64,000 bases of DNA, taken from Vibrio splendidus (GTDB taxonomy: Bacteria > Pseudomonadota > Gammaproteobacteria > Enterobacterales > Vibrionaceae). The DNA lies in assembly GCF_002873455.1 (NCBI RefSeq), contig NZ_MCUN01000013.1:62001-126000 (forward strand), in the 5' to 3' direction. The position numbers and the translations under genes were made by a program. Every line of letters starts with the position of its first letter. Position 1 is the stretch's first letter. Positions 8,182-16,719 of this stretch are shown in pieces. The notes under the pieces were generated by a model that saw nothing but the letters and a program-made list of their open reading frames with translations, did no database searches and was not told where the DNA came from.

Positions 8182-8949
8182 TTGAGCGCCAAATATTCTT
8201 ATTTAGCTTGGCAAGTGAATACTTCTAGCCCAGCAGAAAAGCTGGTTTTATTGATGCTTGCGGATGGTGCTGATGAATTCGGTTACACCAATGTATGCCT
8301 GCAAACGGCCGGTCAGCTTTGTGCTCTCTCTACATTTGGTTTAGCCGACTGTCTTAAGTGTTTAGTCGACCAAGGTTACCTCGATAAGGTGAAAGTAGAC
8401 TATCGAGATAAGAAAGAGATCCACGTTTTCAAAATGCTCATTGAGCAAGAGCAAGCTACGGCGCACGTTGAGGTTCAACCGACCAACAGTATTCCGGTCT
8501 ACTCTACTGCACCTGCACCTGCACCTAAGTTTCAGCCTGCTCCGGCACCAATCCAACACATGCCGCAAGCCCCTCGCCCACAAGGCCGAGGCTCAATGAA
8601 CAGCAACACCGTCTCTACTCATGATCTCAACGAAGAAGAGATACCGTCATGGGCAGAACGTGCGTTTAAATTCTCCGGCTTGGCCGGTGACCATAGTTTA
8701 GTATGGAAGAAATTTGTCCTCTGGTATAAAGCCAAAGCCAATGAATTAATGCCATTATCTCGGATTGAATCCAAGCTGCAGTACTGGCTAGTTAACGAGA
8801 AGCAAAATGAAAGACAACAACAGCAGAAGACCTCTCAATATTCAGGAAATGCAGGACAAGCTCAAGGAAATGGGTATAGACAAAAGCTTAGCCCATCTGA
8901 ACGCTTCAGGCAGCAGCTCATTCAAAAAGGCAAAAAGCCAACCTTCTGA
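8182..8949 (+). CDS. DnaT-like replication protein: winged-helix N-domain plus DnaT-type C-domain
   Basis: The protein has 255 residues. Residues 1-75 (YSYLAWQVNTSSPAEKLVLL onward) look like the winged-helix domain found in phage O-type replication proteins. A Pro/Ala-rich linker follows (residues ~95-140). The segment from DLNEEEIPSWAERAFKFSGL to ESKLQYWL resembles the single-strand-binding domain of primosomal DnaT. The start is TTG at 8182: no ATG exists before residue 25, homologous proteins would begin here, and a GAG stands nine bases upstream. The last 143 bases overlap the next gene in another frame. The likely role is helicase loading or replication restart. The family call is good; the mechanism is inferred. 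Confidence 0.72.
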   Translation: MSAKYSYLAWQVNTSSPAEKLVLLMLADGADEFGYTNVCLQTAGQLCALSTFGLADCLKCLVDQGYLDKVKVDYRDKKEIHVFKMLIEQEQATAHVEVQPTNSIPVYSTAPAPAPKFQPAPAPIQHMPQAPRPQGRGSMNSNTVSTHDLNEEEIPSWAERAFKFSGLAGDHSLVWKKFVLWYKAKANELMPLSRIESKLQYWLVNEKQNERQQQQKTSQYSGNAGQAQGNGYRQKLSPSERFRQQLIQKGKKPTF

Positions 8950-9664
8950 GCCAGCTCAACCTGTTGTACCTGACGCTACCGTTCTGCCTAAAGATTCAGT
9001 AGTGCCTGACGTTATTGAAGCGCAAAGTACCGAAGTAAATGTAGCGGCTCCACAAGCTGCTGACTCTGGTGCGTCTCAACAAGTGCCTGTTGTTGATCAA
9101 GATCCAGCAGAGCTAGAGCTAACCGATTGGTGTGTTCATGTGTTTGGCTCTTTCTTAAGCGTGTATGAAACACAATGGGAATACCAATACGGTAGTGAGC
9201 CGAGCGGTAAGTTTATTGAATTCGCTAACTCTGTCGATTCAGACGGCCTAAACCGTGTGCTAATGCACTGTCATGAACGTATTCAACTTGGCAACAGTTG
9301 GCCGCCGCAAATGGGTGAGCTTTGGATCCTGAAAGATTCTTTAACTGAAGAAGAACTGTTGGATAGTCGTATTCGTGTGTTGTCGCGCACAGCGGTGAAC
9401 AAGATTGAGAAGTGGTTAATCCAAAACAAACTGTATGACTTGAAGCGTACGGCTGAAAACAAGCTCGATGGCCTGTTCAAGAAGTATTACTTAGAAGCGA
9501 AACGCTTAGACGAGAAAGGCATGCTTGAAACCGAGTTGCCAGAATTCCTTCTTGCCGCTAACTCAGTGAAGAACTTGAACGACTTGAAACGCGAAGAGTA
9601 TGAAAGCCAACACGGTAAAGCGATTAATCCAAGAATTCAGAAAATTCTAAACAGCAAAAAATAA
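8807..9664 (+). CDS. Putative replication partner protein, lambda P-like helicase-loader fold suspected
   Basis: The protein has 285 residues and begins inside the dnaT-like gene. Its N-terminus (MKDNNSRRPLNIQEMQDKL) is followed by a low-complexity linker to ~residue 100. A helical core contains WCVHVFGSFLSVYETQW, then RIQLGNSWPPQMGELWILKD. The order of this core (Phe/Leu helix, a helix ending before a WPP-type turn, then an aromatic helix) recalls the phage P replication family, where the turn is followed by the helicase-binding part. This is pattern likeness only. ATG 8807 has GAGA six bases upstream. The later ATGs at 8849 and 8870 have Shine-Dalgarno sequences too close to use. Translation is probably coupled to the upstream gene. 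Confidence 0.6.
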   Translation: MKDNNSRRPLNIQEMQDKLKEMGIDKSLAHLNASGSSSFKKAKSQPSEPAQPVVPDATVLPKDSVVPDVIEAQSTEVNVAAPQAADSGASQQVPVVDQDPAELELTDWCVHVFGSFLSVYETQWEYQYGSEPSGKFIEFANSVDSDGLNRVLMHCHERIQLGNSWPPQMGELWILKDSLTEEELLDSRIRVLSRTAVNKIEKWLIQNKLYDLKRTAENKLDGLFKKYYLEAKRLDEKGMLETELPEFLLAANSVKNLNDLKREEYESQHGKAINPRIQKILNSKK

Positions 9665-9720
9665 CGCTGCTCGCTCAACTTATACCGCTTAGGTCAGCAA
9701 CATTACTATTCTATAGATAC

Positions 9721-9751
9721 AAAAATGCCAGCTATCAAGCTGGCATTTTTT
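9721..9751. terminator. Bidirectional terminator between convergent genes
   Basis: ATGCCAGCT (9725-9733), a 4-base loop and AGCTGGCAT (9738-9746) are flanked by A5 on the left and T5-6 on the right. It can serve both the replication pair and the barrel gene that converge here. Confidence 0.9.
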
Positions 9752-9814
9752 ATGAATTCTTGCGAACTCTTTAACGACTAAACGACCATTATTTACGATC
9801 GCCTTACTGATTAA

Positions 9815-10309
9815 TTACAGTAAGTGAATAGTTGCGTTTAGAGAGAAAACGCCTGCGTCGTCATCTTTCATTTTGAAGTTTTGGTAGCTAGCGCCTACAG
9901 ATAGTGGACCAAAGATGAAGTATTCTGCGCCAACAGCAAACATTACGTCTACATCGTCTTGCTTAAAGTTATCGCCTTTCACTTCGTATGAGTGAAGACC
10001 ACCTTTCGCGTATACGTGTAGAGGACCGAAATCGATGCTTGGTTTGATCGCTAGGTAAGCTGTGCTTATGTCAACACCTTGTTTAGCACGGTTACCGTAG
10101 CTAACGTTGTCGAAAGAACCTAGATCCCAGTAACCCGCTTCAACACCGATCAGTGGCAGGATACCTGTACCCACGTGGATGCCCATCGCATTTTCATCTT
10201 CACCAGCGAATGAGTTTTGACCACCCATTACACCGCCGTACAACCAAGAATCAGCCATTGCTGTTGAAGATGCACCTAGCAGTGCTAGTACCAATAACGT
10301 TTTTTTCAT
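9815..10309 (-). CDS. Small outer-membrane beta-barrel protein
   Basis: The protein has 164 residues, with a clear signal peptide (MKKTLLVLALLGASSTAMA) and a mature chain of about 144 residues. Strands alternate, as in WLYGGVMGGQ, GVEAGYWDLG, TAYLAIKPSI, VMFAVGAEYF and LSVGASYQNF. The length and glycine-rich strand starts fit an eight-stranded barrel of the OmpA/Ail-like group. It may be related to the Vibrio AcfA-type barrels, but I would not name it. It ends in ATIHLL rather than Phe. AAGG six bases before ATG supports the start. It stands alone, with a terminator downstream and hrpA behind it. No function beyond outer-membrane location can be assigned. Confidence 0.8.
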   Translation of the reverse strand: MKKTLLVLALLGASSTAMADSWLYGGVMGGQNSFAGEDENAMGIHVGTGILPLIGVEAGYWDLGSFDNVSYGNRAKQGVDISTAYLAIKPSIDFGPLHVYAKGGLHSYEVKGDNFKQDDVDVMFAVGAEYFIFGPLSVGASYQNFKMKDDDAGVFSLNATIHLL

Positions 10310-10452
10310 ATTCGACCTTTTTCGTCCTAGTGGCAGGCCTTGCGTGGTAATAAATTGCCACCAAGTCGCCCTTTTTGTTGTAACTATTTAATTAGTATTG
10401 CAATAAGCAAGATTTATACCCAAACCTTGCTATTGCGTCTAGCTTTATTCCT

Positions 10453-13400
10453 TTAGCAAGCATCAATCGCGTTTTTAACACGCTTATCTGATACTGGGTA
10501 AGGCGTACCGAGCTGCTGTGCGAAGAAGCTTACACGAAGCTCTTCTATCATCCAACGCACCTCTTTTACATTTTCTGGAACCGCGACCCCTTTTGGAATT
10601 TTATTCAACAGTTCTTTGTAATCATTCATTACCGACTCAACTTTGATCATATGAAGACGATCTTTGTTCGGGTCAATCGGCAATTTTTCCATACGACGCT
10701 CAATGGCTTTCATATAGCGTAGAATATTTGGCAAGCGTTTCCACCCGCATTCTGTGGCAAACCCCTTAAAAATCAAACCTTCTACTTGAGCTTTGATATC
10801 TGAAAGCGCAAATGCCATTGAAAGGTCAACACGTCCCTTCAGCTTCTTACTGATGCTGAATGCCGTGGTTAAGATGGTTTCAACCTGTTGAGCAATCTCA
10901 ACTACGCTGTCACCCAACTCTGCACGTACGTGTTCTTTCAGTGCTTCAAACTGCTCCGGCTCCCAAACCAAACCGCCCTTCTCTTCAATCAGCTTATCAA
11001 TACCACAAGCGATGCAGTCATCGATCAAGTCGAGTACCTGACCGTATGGGTTGAAATACAAGCCAAGCTTAGATTTGTTCGGCAAGTTAGAGTGCAAGTA
11101 TTTGATCGGCGATGGTACGTTCAGCAAGATTAAGCGACGCTGACCCGATTTCATTGCTGAGATCTGCTCTTGCTCGGTTTCGAACAATTTGATCTCTACG
11201 CTGTCTTTAGAATCCACCAACGCAGGGAAAGCTTTAACATCGTAACCGCCACGTTTCTGTTGGTAGACTTTAGGTAACTCACCAAAGCTCCACGTATGCA
11301 GGTTCTGCTGTTCGATATCATCGTCTGCCACTTTAGAAAGCGTTTCTTGAACCTTGTCTTTTAAGCTTTCTTTCAGCTCATGCAGATCTTTCTGTTCTTT
11401 CAGCTTACGCTTGCGATGATCTACGGCGCGGAATGTTACCTTTAAGTGCTCAGGGATCTGGTCTAACTTCCAGTCATCACGTACCACTTCTACACCCGTC
11501 ATGCGGCGCAGCTCTTTCTCAAGAGAATCCAACAACGGTGCTTCGAGTGGTGTTACACGTGCCAAGAACGCATCGGCGTAGTTTGGCGCAGGCACAAAGT
11601 TACGGCGTAGCGTTTTAGGTAGTGACTTGATTAGGCTGATCACCAGTTCCTGACGTAGGCCAGGGATCTGCCAATCAAAACCGTTCTGGTCGATTTGGTT
11701 CAAGATAGGCAACGGGATATGTACCGTTACACCATCGTTGTCGTCGCCCGGCTCAAATTGGTAGCTCAGCTTCAGCTTGATCCCATTTTGGTGCCAGAAG
11801 TTCGGGTAATCCAAATCAGTCACATGGCTTGCATCACCTCGGAACAGCATCGACTTTTCGAAGTTAAGTAGCTCTGGTGTTTTCTGACTGGTTTTCTTCC
11901 ACCATGTATCGAAGTGACGGCCTGACACGGCCTCTTCACCTACACGTTGGTCATAGAAATCAAACAGCTCATCATCATCGATCAAGATGTCACGACGACG
12001 CGATTTATGCTCTAGCTCTTCGACTTCTTGCAGTAGCTTACGGTTCTGTTTGAAGAAGGCATGCTTGGTTTCCCACTCACCTTCAACCAATGCGCTGCGT
12101 ACAAATAACTCACGGCTGACCGTTGCGTCAATCGCACCGTAGTTCACTAAACGTTTCGGAATGATTGGGATTCCGTAAAGCATCACTTTTTCGTGTGCCA
12201 TTACTGCCGCTTGTTTCTTAGACCAATGTGGTTCGCTGTAGCTGCGTTTAATCAGGTGTTTTGCTAGGGGTTCAATCCATTCAGGCTGAATCTTGGCGAT
12301 AACACGACCCCAAAGTTTTGAGGTTTCTACCAGCTCAGCAGACATGATCCACTTAGGCTGCTTCTTAAATAGGCCAGACGCAGGGAAGATATGGAAGCGC
12401 GCATTACGAGCACCTTGATATTCATTCTTCTCTTGGTCTTTCATACCGATGTGCGAAAGCAAACCTGATAGCAATGACATATGAATGCCATCGTAGCTGC
12501 CCGGTTCTGTATTCAGCTTGGTATCCAATTCACGCATTGCTTGGTGAATTTGGAAGTACACATCTTGCCATTCACGGATACGTAAATAGTTCAGGTAATC
12601 TTGCTTACACTGTTTGCGGAATTGGTTACTCGACAGCTCTTTTTGTTGCTGCTTAACGTAATCCCAAAGGTTCACAAACGTGATGAAATCAGATTCTTTA
12701 TCGAAGAAGCGCTTGTGCTTATCGTCAGACGATTGTTGCTTGTCTGATGGACGCTCACGCGGATCTTGAATCGACAATGCAGAAGCAATAACCATCACTT
12801 CGTGCAAGCAGCGGTTGCTTGGCGCTTCAATCACCATACGTGCTAAACGTGGGTCAATCGGCAACTTAGCCAGCTTACGGCCTATCGCGGTCAGCTTCTT
12901 CTTATCGTCGCCATGATTCTTGTTTTTATTCGCAGACGGTTCGACTGTCGCAATTGCACCGAGCTCTTCAAGCAACCTTACACCATCTTGAATGTTGCGC
13001 TTATCTGGCGCTTCAACAAATGGGAATGCTTGAATGTCGCCAAGGCCTAGCGCAGTCATCTGAAGGATAACGGATGCTAGGTTAGTACGAAGGATCTCAG
13101 GGTCAGTAAACTCTGGGCGTGATTCGAAATCTTCCTCAGAGTACAGACGAATACAGATACCTTCCGCAACACGACCACAACGACCTTTACGCTGGTTCGC
13201 ACTCGCTTGAGATATTGGCTCAATCGGTAGGCGTTGTACTTTAGTACGGTAGCTGTAACGGCTAATACGTGCCGTACCCGGGTCGATGACATACTTGATG
13301 CCCGGAACCGTTAACGAGGTTTCTGCCACGTTAGTCGCCAGAACGATGCGTCGACCAGTATGAGACTGGAAGATTCGGTTCTGTTCACCCGCAGAAAGAC

Positions 13401-14553
13401 GTGCGTAAAGCGGTACGATTTCGGTATCGCGTAAATTACGCTTACTTAGAGAATCGGCCGTGTCACGAATTTCACGCTCACCGTTCATGAAGATCAAGAT
13501 ATCGCCTTGCCCTTCATCACAAAGCTCATCTACCGCTTCAAATATACCTTCGATTTGGTCGCGGTCTGAATCACTTTCATCACCACCCAATGGGCGGTAA
13601 CGCGTATCTACAGGGTACGTTCGACCTGATACTTCAATGATCGGTGCATTGTTAAAGTGCTTCGAGAAACGCTCTGGATCGATGGTTGCCGATGTAATAA
13701 TAACTTTAAGATCAGGACGCTTTGGCAGAAGCTCTCTCAAGTAACCCATGATGAAATCGATGTTCAAGCTACGTTCGTGCGCTTCATCGATGATGATGGT
13801 GTCGTATTGACTTAAGAAACGGTCGTGCTGAATTTCCGCCAGTAAGATACCGTCGGTCATCAATTTGATTTGTGTTTTATCAGAAATTTGGTCGTTAAAA
13901 CGAACTTTATAACCAACAAAATCGCCCAGCTGTGTTTCCATCTCTTCCGCGATGCGGTTGGCAACAGAACGCGCAGCAAGACGACGAGGCTGAGTGTGAC
14001 CAATTAAGCCCATGCGGCCACGGCCAAGCTCAGAACAAATCTTGGGTAGCTGAGTCGTTTTACCCGAACCCGTTTCACCCGCCACGATAACCACTTGGTT
14101 TTCAGCAATGGCCTTCGCGATATCATCACGCTTTTGGCTAACTGGAAGAATCTCTGGGTATTCGATGGTTGGTTTGTGCGAGGCACGCTGATTTGCCGTC
14201 ATCATTGACTTGGCAATGTCTAGCGCAATCTCATCAAAGACAGCATTCTTAGATTGTTCGTTCTTAATTTTACTTGCGCCAGCAATTCGCTTACTCAAAC
14301 GGAAGCGATCGCGCATCATACATTCGTTGAGCGCTTTACGAAGAGAGGCTGGGCTATTTTGAGATGATTTTGTATGGGTTGCTGCTGAATGATCGGCAGG
14401 TGTAGCTTTTGGTTGATTAGTTTTTAGTTGATTAGCTTTTAATTGCTTAGCAGGTCGGTTCGATGCAGGCTTATTCGATTTCGCTTCGTTCTGTGGAGAA
14501 CTTGGCTGTGCTGCATTCTTGTTGTTGTCTGCTTTTTCCGGAGACGAAGTCAA
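10453..14553 (-). CDS. hrpA: ATP-dependent RNA helicase HrpA (DEAH family)
   Basis: The protein has 1366 residues. It carries the DEAH helicase signature: Walker A GETGSGKTTQLP near residue 160, DEAH in IIIDEAHERSLN, SAT in IITSATIDPERF, and QRKGRCGRVAEG in the second RecA domain. The long C-terminal HrpA-specific region follows (DUF3418-type). It acts on RNA in the cytoplasm; in other bacteria HrpA is tied to mRNA cleavage and to rescue of stalled or collided ribosomes. The start is TTG at 14553 with AGGA six bases upstream; no ATG occurs until residue 79, inside conserved sequence. The first ~70 residues are Asn/Lys/Ser-rich, include a short tandem repeat and are not conserved with E. coli HrpA. 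Confidence 0.95.
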   Translation of the reverse strand: MTSSPEKADNNKNAAQPSSPQNEAKSNKPASNRPAKQLKANQLKTNQPKATPADHSAATHTKSSQNSPASLRKALNECMMRDRFRLSKRIAGASKIKNEQSKNAVFDEIALDIAKSMMTANQRASHKPTIEYPEILPVSQKRDDIAKAIAENQVVIVAGETGSGKTTQLPKICSELGRGRMGLIGHTQPRRLAARSVANRIAEEMETQLGDFVGYKVRFNDQISDKTQIKLMTDGILLAEIQHDRFLSQYDTIIIDEAHERSLNIDFIMGYLRELLPKRPDLKVIITSATIDPERFSKHFNNAPIIEVSGRTYPVDTRYRPLGGDESDSDRDQIEGIFEAVDELCDEGQGDILIFMNGEREIRDTADSLSKRNLRDTEIVPLYARLSAGEQNRIFQSHTGRRIVLATNVAETSLTVPGIKYVIDPGTARISRYSYRTKVQRLPIEPISQASANQRKGRCGRVAEGICIRLYSEEDFESRPEFTDPEILRTNLASVILQMTALGLGDIQAFPFVEAPDKRNIQDGVRLLEELGAIATVEPSANKNKNHGDDKKKLTAIGRKLAKLPIDPRLARMVIEAPSNRCLHEVMVIASALSIQDPRERPSDKQQSSDDKHKRFFDKESDFITFVNLWDYVKQQQKELSSNQFRKQCKQDYLNYLRIREWQDVYFQIHQAMRELDTKLNTEPGSYDGIHMSLLSGLLSHIGMKDQEKNEYQGARNARFHIFPASGLFKKQPKWIMSAELVETSKLWGRVIAKIQPEWIEPLAKHLIKRSYSEPHWSKKQAAVMAHEKVMLYGIPIIPKRLVNYGAIDATVSRELFVRSALVEGEWETKHAFFKQNRKLLQEVEELEHKSRRRDILIDDDELFDFYDQRVGEEAVSGRHFDTWWKKTSQKTPELLNFEKSMLFRGDASHVTDLDYPNFWHQNGIKLKLSYQFEPGDDNDGVTVHIPLPILNQIDQNGFDWQIPGLRQELVISLIKSLPKTLRRNFVPAPNYADAFLARVTPLEAPLLDSLEKELRRMTGVEVVRDDWKLDQIPEHLKVTFRAVDHRKRKLKEQKDLHELKESLKDKVQETLSKVADDDIEQQNLHTWSFGELPKVYQQKRGGYDVKAFPALVDSKDSVEIKLFETEQEQISAMKSGQRRLILLNVPSPIKYLHSNLPNKSKLGLYFNPYGQVLDLIDDCIACGIDKLIEEKGGLVWEPEQFEALKEHVRAELGDSVVEIAQQVETILTTAFSISKKLKGRVDLSMAFALSDIKAQVEGLIFKGFATECGWKRLPNILRYMKAIERRMEKLPIDPNKDRLHMIKVESVMNDYKELLNKIPKGVAVPENVKEVRWMIEELRVSFFAQQLGTPYPVSDKRVKNAIDAC
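14403..14447. repeat. 15-bp tandem repeat, three units, in the hrpA N-terminal extension
   Basis: TAGCTTTTGGTTGAT, TAGTTTTTAGTTGAT and TAGCTTTTAATTGCT follow one another exactly. On the coding strand they give a five-residue repeat (QLKAN, QLKTN, QPKAT) in the non-conserved leader of HrpA. Confidence 0.8.
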
Positions 14554-14610
14554 AGCGTGTCCTATTCTTGTACTTATTAAACTCGCGCGATTATATCACA
14601 AGTCTCAAAC

Positions 14611-14653
14611 AAAAAAGCCTGACAGCAAAGGGAAAAGCCTTTGCTATCAGGCT
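14611..14653 (-). terminator. Strong terminator of the MipA/OmpV-family gene
   Basis: A 16-bp stem with one mismatch (14616-14631 with 14638-14653) is followed on the reverse strand by T6. It lies downstream of the barrel gene and upstream of hrpA, so hrpA needs its own promoter in 14554-14610. Confidence 0.88.
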
Positions 14654-14751
14654 GATTAATCTCGCTAACACTCGCGGGAGCTATAGAAGCGAGGTCAAAT
14701 GTAAGTCGTACTTAGTAAACTCTGGCTTAAAGCTAACATTAAAAACTGCGC

Positions 14752-16068
14752 TTAGAACTCATATTGGAAGTAAACCGTGTTGTAGTTGCTGCCGCCTTTG
14801 ATACGCCCGAACTGGGATGCGTTTTCAAAGATCGCAGAACGGTGATGCAATGAGTAGCCGAACCACAAGTTGTTCAAGTCATTCTTACCAATCAAGTCGC
14901 CAACGTTCACATCGAATGAGAAGTCTAAGTAGTTCAACAGATGGCTTGCTGTGTAACCTTTGCGGTCCATCTCAGATCCTTCGATATAGGTAATCGAATC
15001 GATGTAAGACATACCTTCTGCCACACCTACACGCCACTGAGTTGGCCAATCAAAGGTGTAGTACGCTTTGATTGCGATGATGTATTCAGTACTGCTTGAT
15101 TGAACGTCTGAACTCCAATGGTGCGCGATACCGGGCGTTAGATAGATGTCTAATGGGAAGCCGAATACTTCATCCGTTAACGGGTGGCCATAGAAGAATG
15201 AGGTCAACTGGTTGTTGTATTCGTCTTTCTCGGCGTTGAACTTCATGATGTCGCCAATGTTTGATGGCGTTGCCCAACCATGCGCTACTCGCAAGTAAGG
15301 TGCATTACTCAGCTTAGGTTTTGGTGCTTTCTCTTTATCGTTAAAGAAACCAAAGCCAAGGTATAACTCACCTTGATAACGGTCTTCAACCACTGACGAA
15401 TCGTACGCGTTATCATCTAATCGAGTGACACTGGTTGAACCCAATAAGTATAAGTTCGAAACCACGTGGTAACGCGCTTCAACGCCGACATTCAGATCAA
15501 CACCGGCACCAATCGACTCGCCTACCGAAGAATAGTACTCACTGTTGAAGTCGGCACTTTTGTAACGCAAAGTGGCACTTGGAGAAAACTCCCAATCTCC
15601 GGTTTCATACTTCGCTTTTGCACGTAAGTTACCGTGGAAGTTGTATTCACTGTCACTCATAATTTCAGTTTCGACGGCCCATTGCTCATCAAGTTGATAA
15701 GTAAATTGAGCACCGAAATCGGCGGTATCACCTTCAATGGCGTTTTGCTCTGAAGCTGGAATATCAATAAAACGCATACGAGAAATAGCGTTCAGTGACC
15801 ACTTTTCATCATCGGCTTGATAGAGGTATGCGCCCATTTCTGTGCCATCAATGAACACGTAATCGTTCTTGAAAAATAGCATAGGAACAAAAGAGCCAAC
15901 CGTTTGATCCCCACCTGATGTGCCGTAGGGAATACTCGCGGTGCGGAACATTGCAGCAATGCCCCACTCTTGCTCTTCAGCAGCCCAAACCACGCTATTA
16001 CCTAAAAAAGCGTTACTTAATAAAACAGCTCCATACGAAATGAGCTTCGGTGAAAATTTGTGCTTCAT
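14752..16068 (-). CDS. MipA/OmpV-family outer-membrane protein
   Basis: The protein has 438 residues, with a signal peptide ending near GNSVVWAAEE and then GIAAMFRTASIPYGT. Many amphipathic strands follow, and the protein ends in YNTVYFQYEF (C-terminal Phe). The FFYGHPLTDEVFGFPLDIYL region and the PYLRVAHGWATPSNIGDI motif are typical of the larger MipA/OmpV-like scaffold proteins of Vibrio. In E. coli MipA contacts the lytic transglycosylase MltA; whether this one does is unknown. The start at 16068 was chosen because it begins a normal signal peptide. An in-frame start at 16137 would add 23 residues without a ribosome site. It is divergent from the next gene, so the promoters must lie within 16069-16149. 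Confidence 0.82.
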   Translation of the reverse strand: MKHKFSPKLISYGAVLLSNAFLGNSVVWAAEEQEWGIAAMFRTASIPYGTSGGDQTVGSFVPMLFFKNDYVFIDGTEMGAYLYQADDEKWSLNAISRMRFIDIPASEQNAIEGDTADFGAQFTYQLDEQWAVETEIMSDSEYNFHGNLRAKAKYETGDWEFSPSATLRYKSADFNSEYYSSVGESIGAGVDLNVGVEARYHVVSNLYLLGSTSVTRLDDNAYDSSVVEDRYQGELYLGFGFFNDKEKAPKPKLSNAPYLRVAHGWATPSNIGDIMKFNAEKDEYNNQLTSFFYGHPLTDEVFGFPLDIYLTPGIAHHWSSDVQSSSTEYIIAIKAYYTFDWPTQWRVGVAEGMSYIDSITYIEGSEMDRKGYTASHLLNYLDFSFDVNVGDLIGKNDLNNLWFGYSLHHRSAIFENASQFGRIKGGSNYNTVYFQYEF

Positions 16069-16149
16069 TCTTGTGTAATTACTCTTTGTAATAATTTTTG
16101 TGTTACTGAATAGACATTTATTGGCCATGCCAGCCAACTAGTTTTAGGT

Positions 16150-16695
16150 TTGATCGACATTGACCGTTACAATGAAGAATATTCTCGGTTAAATGAAAGT
16201 ATTGTGAAAGTCTCAGAATTACAAAACATTATAGACCACTTACCCCAAGATTCCGATCCTGATATTGTCATGGGTGAGGCGTGGTTGCCCGAACGTTTAG
16301 TGAATACCAACCTAGACGGCGACATGCTATTCCTTGAGTTCGATAATGCCCCTGAAGACAATCAAGGGGATGAAGAAGGCCGTGGTTTTGTTGAACACGA
16401 AATAGCTATGATTCGTGAAAAACTGGAGCAGGTGTTAGACGACACATCCGATACTAAGACGAAAGCAGATGCCCTACTGGCAATATTTCTAATGGGCCAT
16501 GAACTTTCTAGCTCGGAAGTTATCGAAGTTCTTGAAATGACAGAGCTTGAATCAACGGAACCTGAAATGACAGGATTTGAGGCTAAGGAGTCTGACATAG
16601 CAAAGCTTGAAGCATCAGAACTTGAAATAACAGAACTCAAAGCCACAGAGCCTGAAACGAATGAACTCGAAACAAAAGAACTCCACGACGACTAG
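16150..16695 (+). CDS. Acidic protein of unknown function with a pentapeptide-type C-terminal repeat
   Basis: I do not recognise this 181-residue protein. The first ~125 residues look like a folded acidic domain (RYNEEYSRLNESIVKVSELQ, MGEAWLPERLVNTNLDGDML). The rest is ten imperfect copies of a five-residue unit (LEMTE, LESTE, PEMTG and so on to LETKE), and the chain ends LHDD. This is not the classic A(D/N)LxX pentapeptide family. TTG at 16150 is the only candidate start before residue 41, and its Shine-Dalgarno (TTTTAGGT) is very close, so the true start is uncertain. The phosphatase gene follows 24 bases later with an almost identical TTTTAGGT before a TTG start, suggesting one transcript. 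Confidence 0.6.
   Translation: MIDIDRYNEEYSRLNESIVKVSELQNIIDHLPQDSDPDIVMGEAWLPERLVNTNLDGDMLFLEFDNAPEDNQGDEEGRGFVEHEIAMIREKLEQVLDDTSDTKTKADALLAIFLMGHELSSSEVIEVLEMTELESTEPEMTGFEAKESDIAKLEASELEITELKATEPETNELETKELHDD
16531..16680. repeat. 15-bp tandem repeat, ten units, in coding sequence
   Basis: Ten consecutive 15-base units of the form CTTGAAATGACAGAG start at 16531 and end at 16680, just before the last four codons of the gene. All stay in frame, so the copy number can change without breaking the protein. Confidence 0.88.
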
Positions 16696-16719
16696 CCACC
16701 AACGATTTTAGGTACCGTA

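Noticed and set aside
8182..9664. Part of a prophage
   Set aside because: Only replication-like genes are present. Flanking genes are ordinary chromosomal ones, and no integrase, attachment repeats or structural genes are seen.
16531..16680. Membership in the classic pentapeptide-repeat family
   Set aside because: The unit is (L/P)ExxE-like, not A(D/N)LxX, and lacks the central Leu/Phe needed for the quadrilateral helix.
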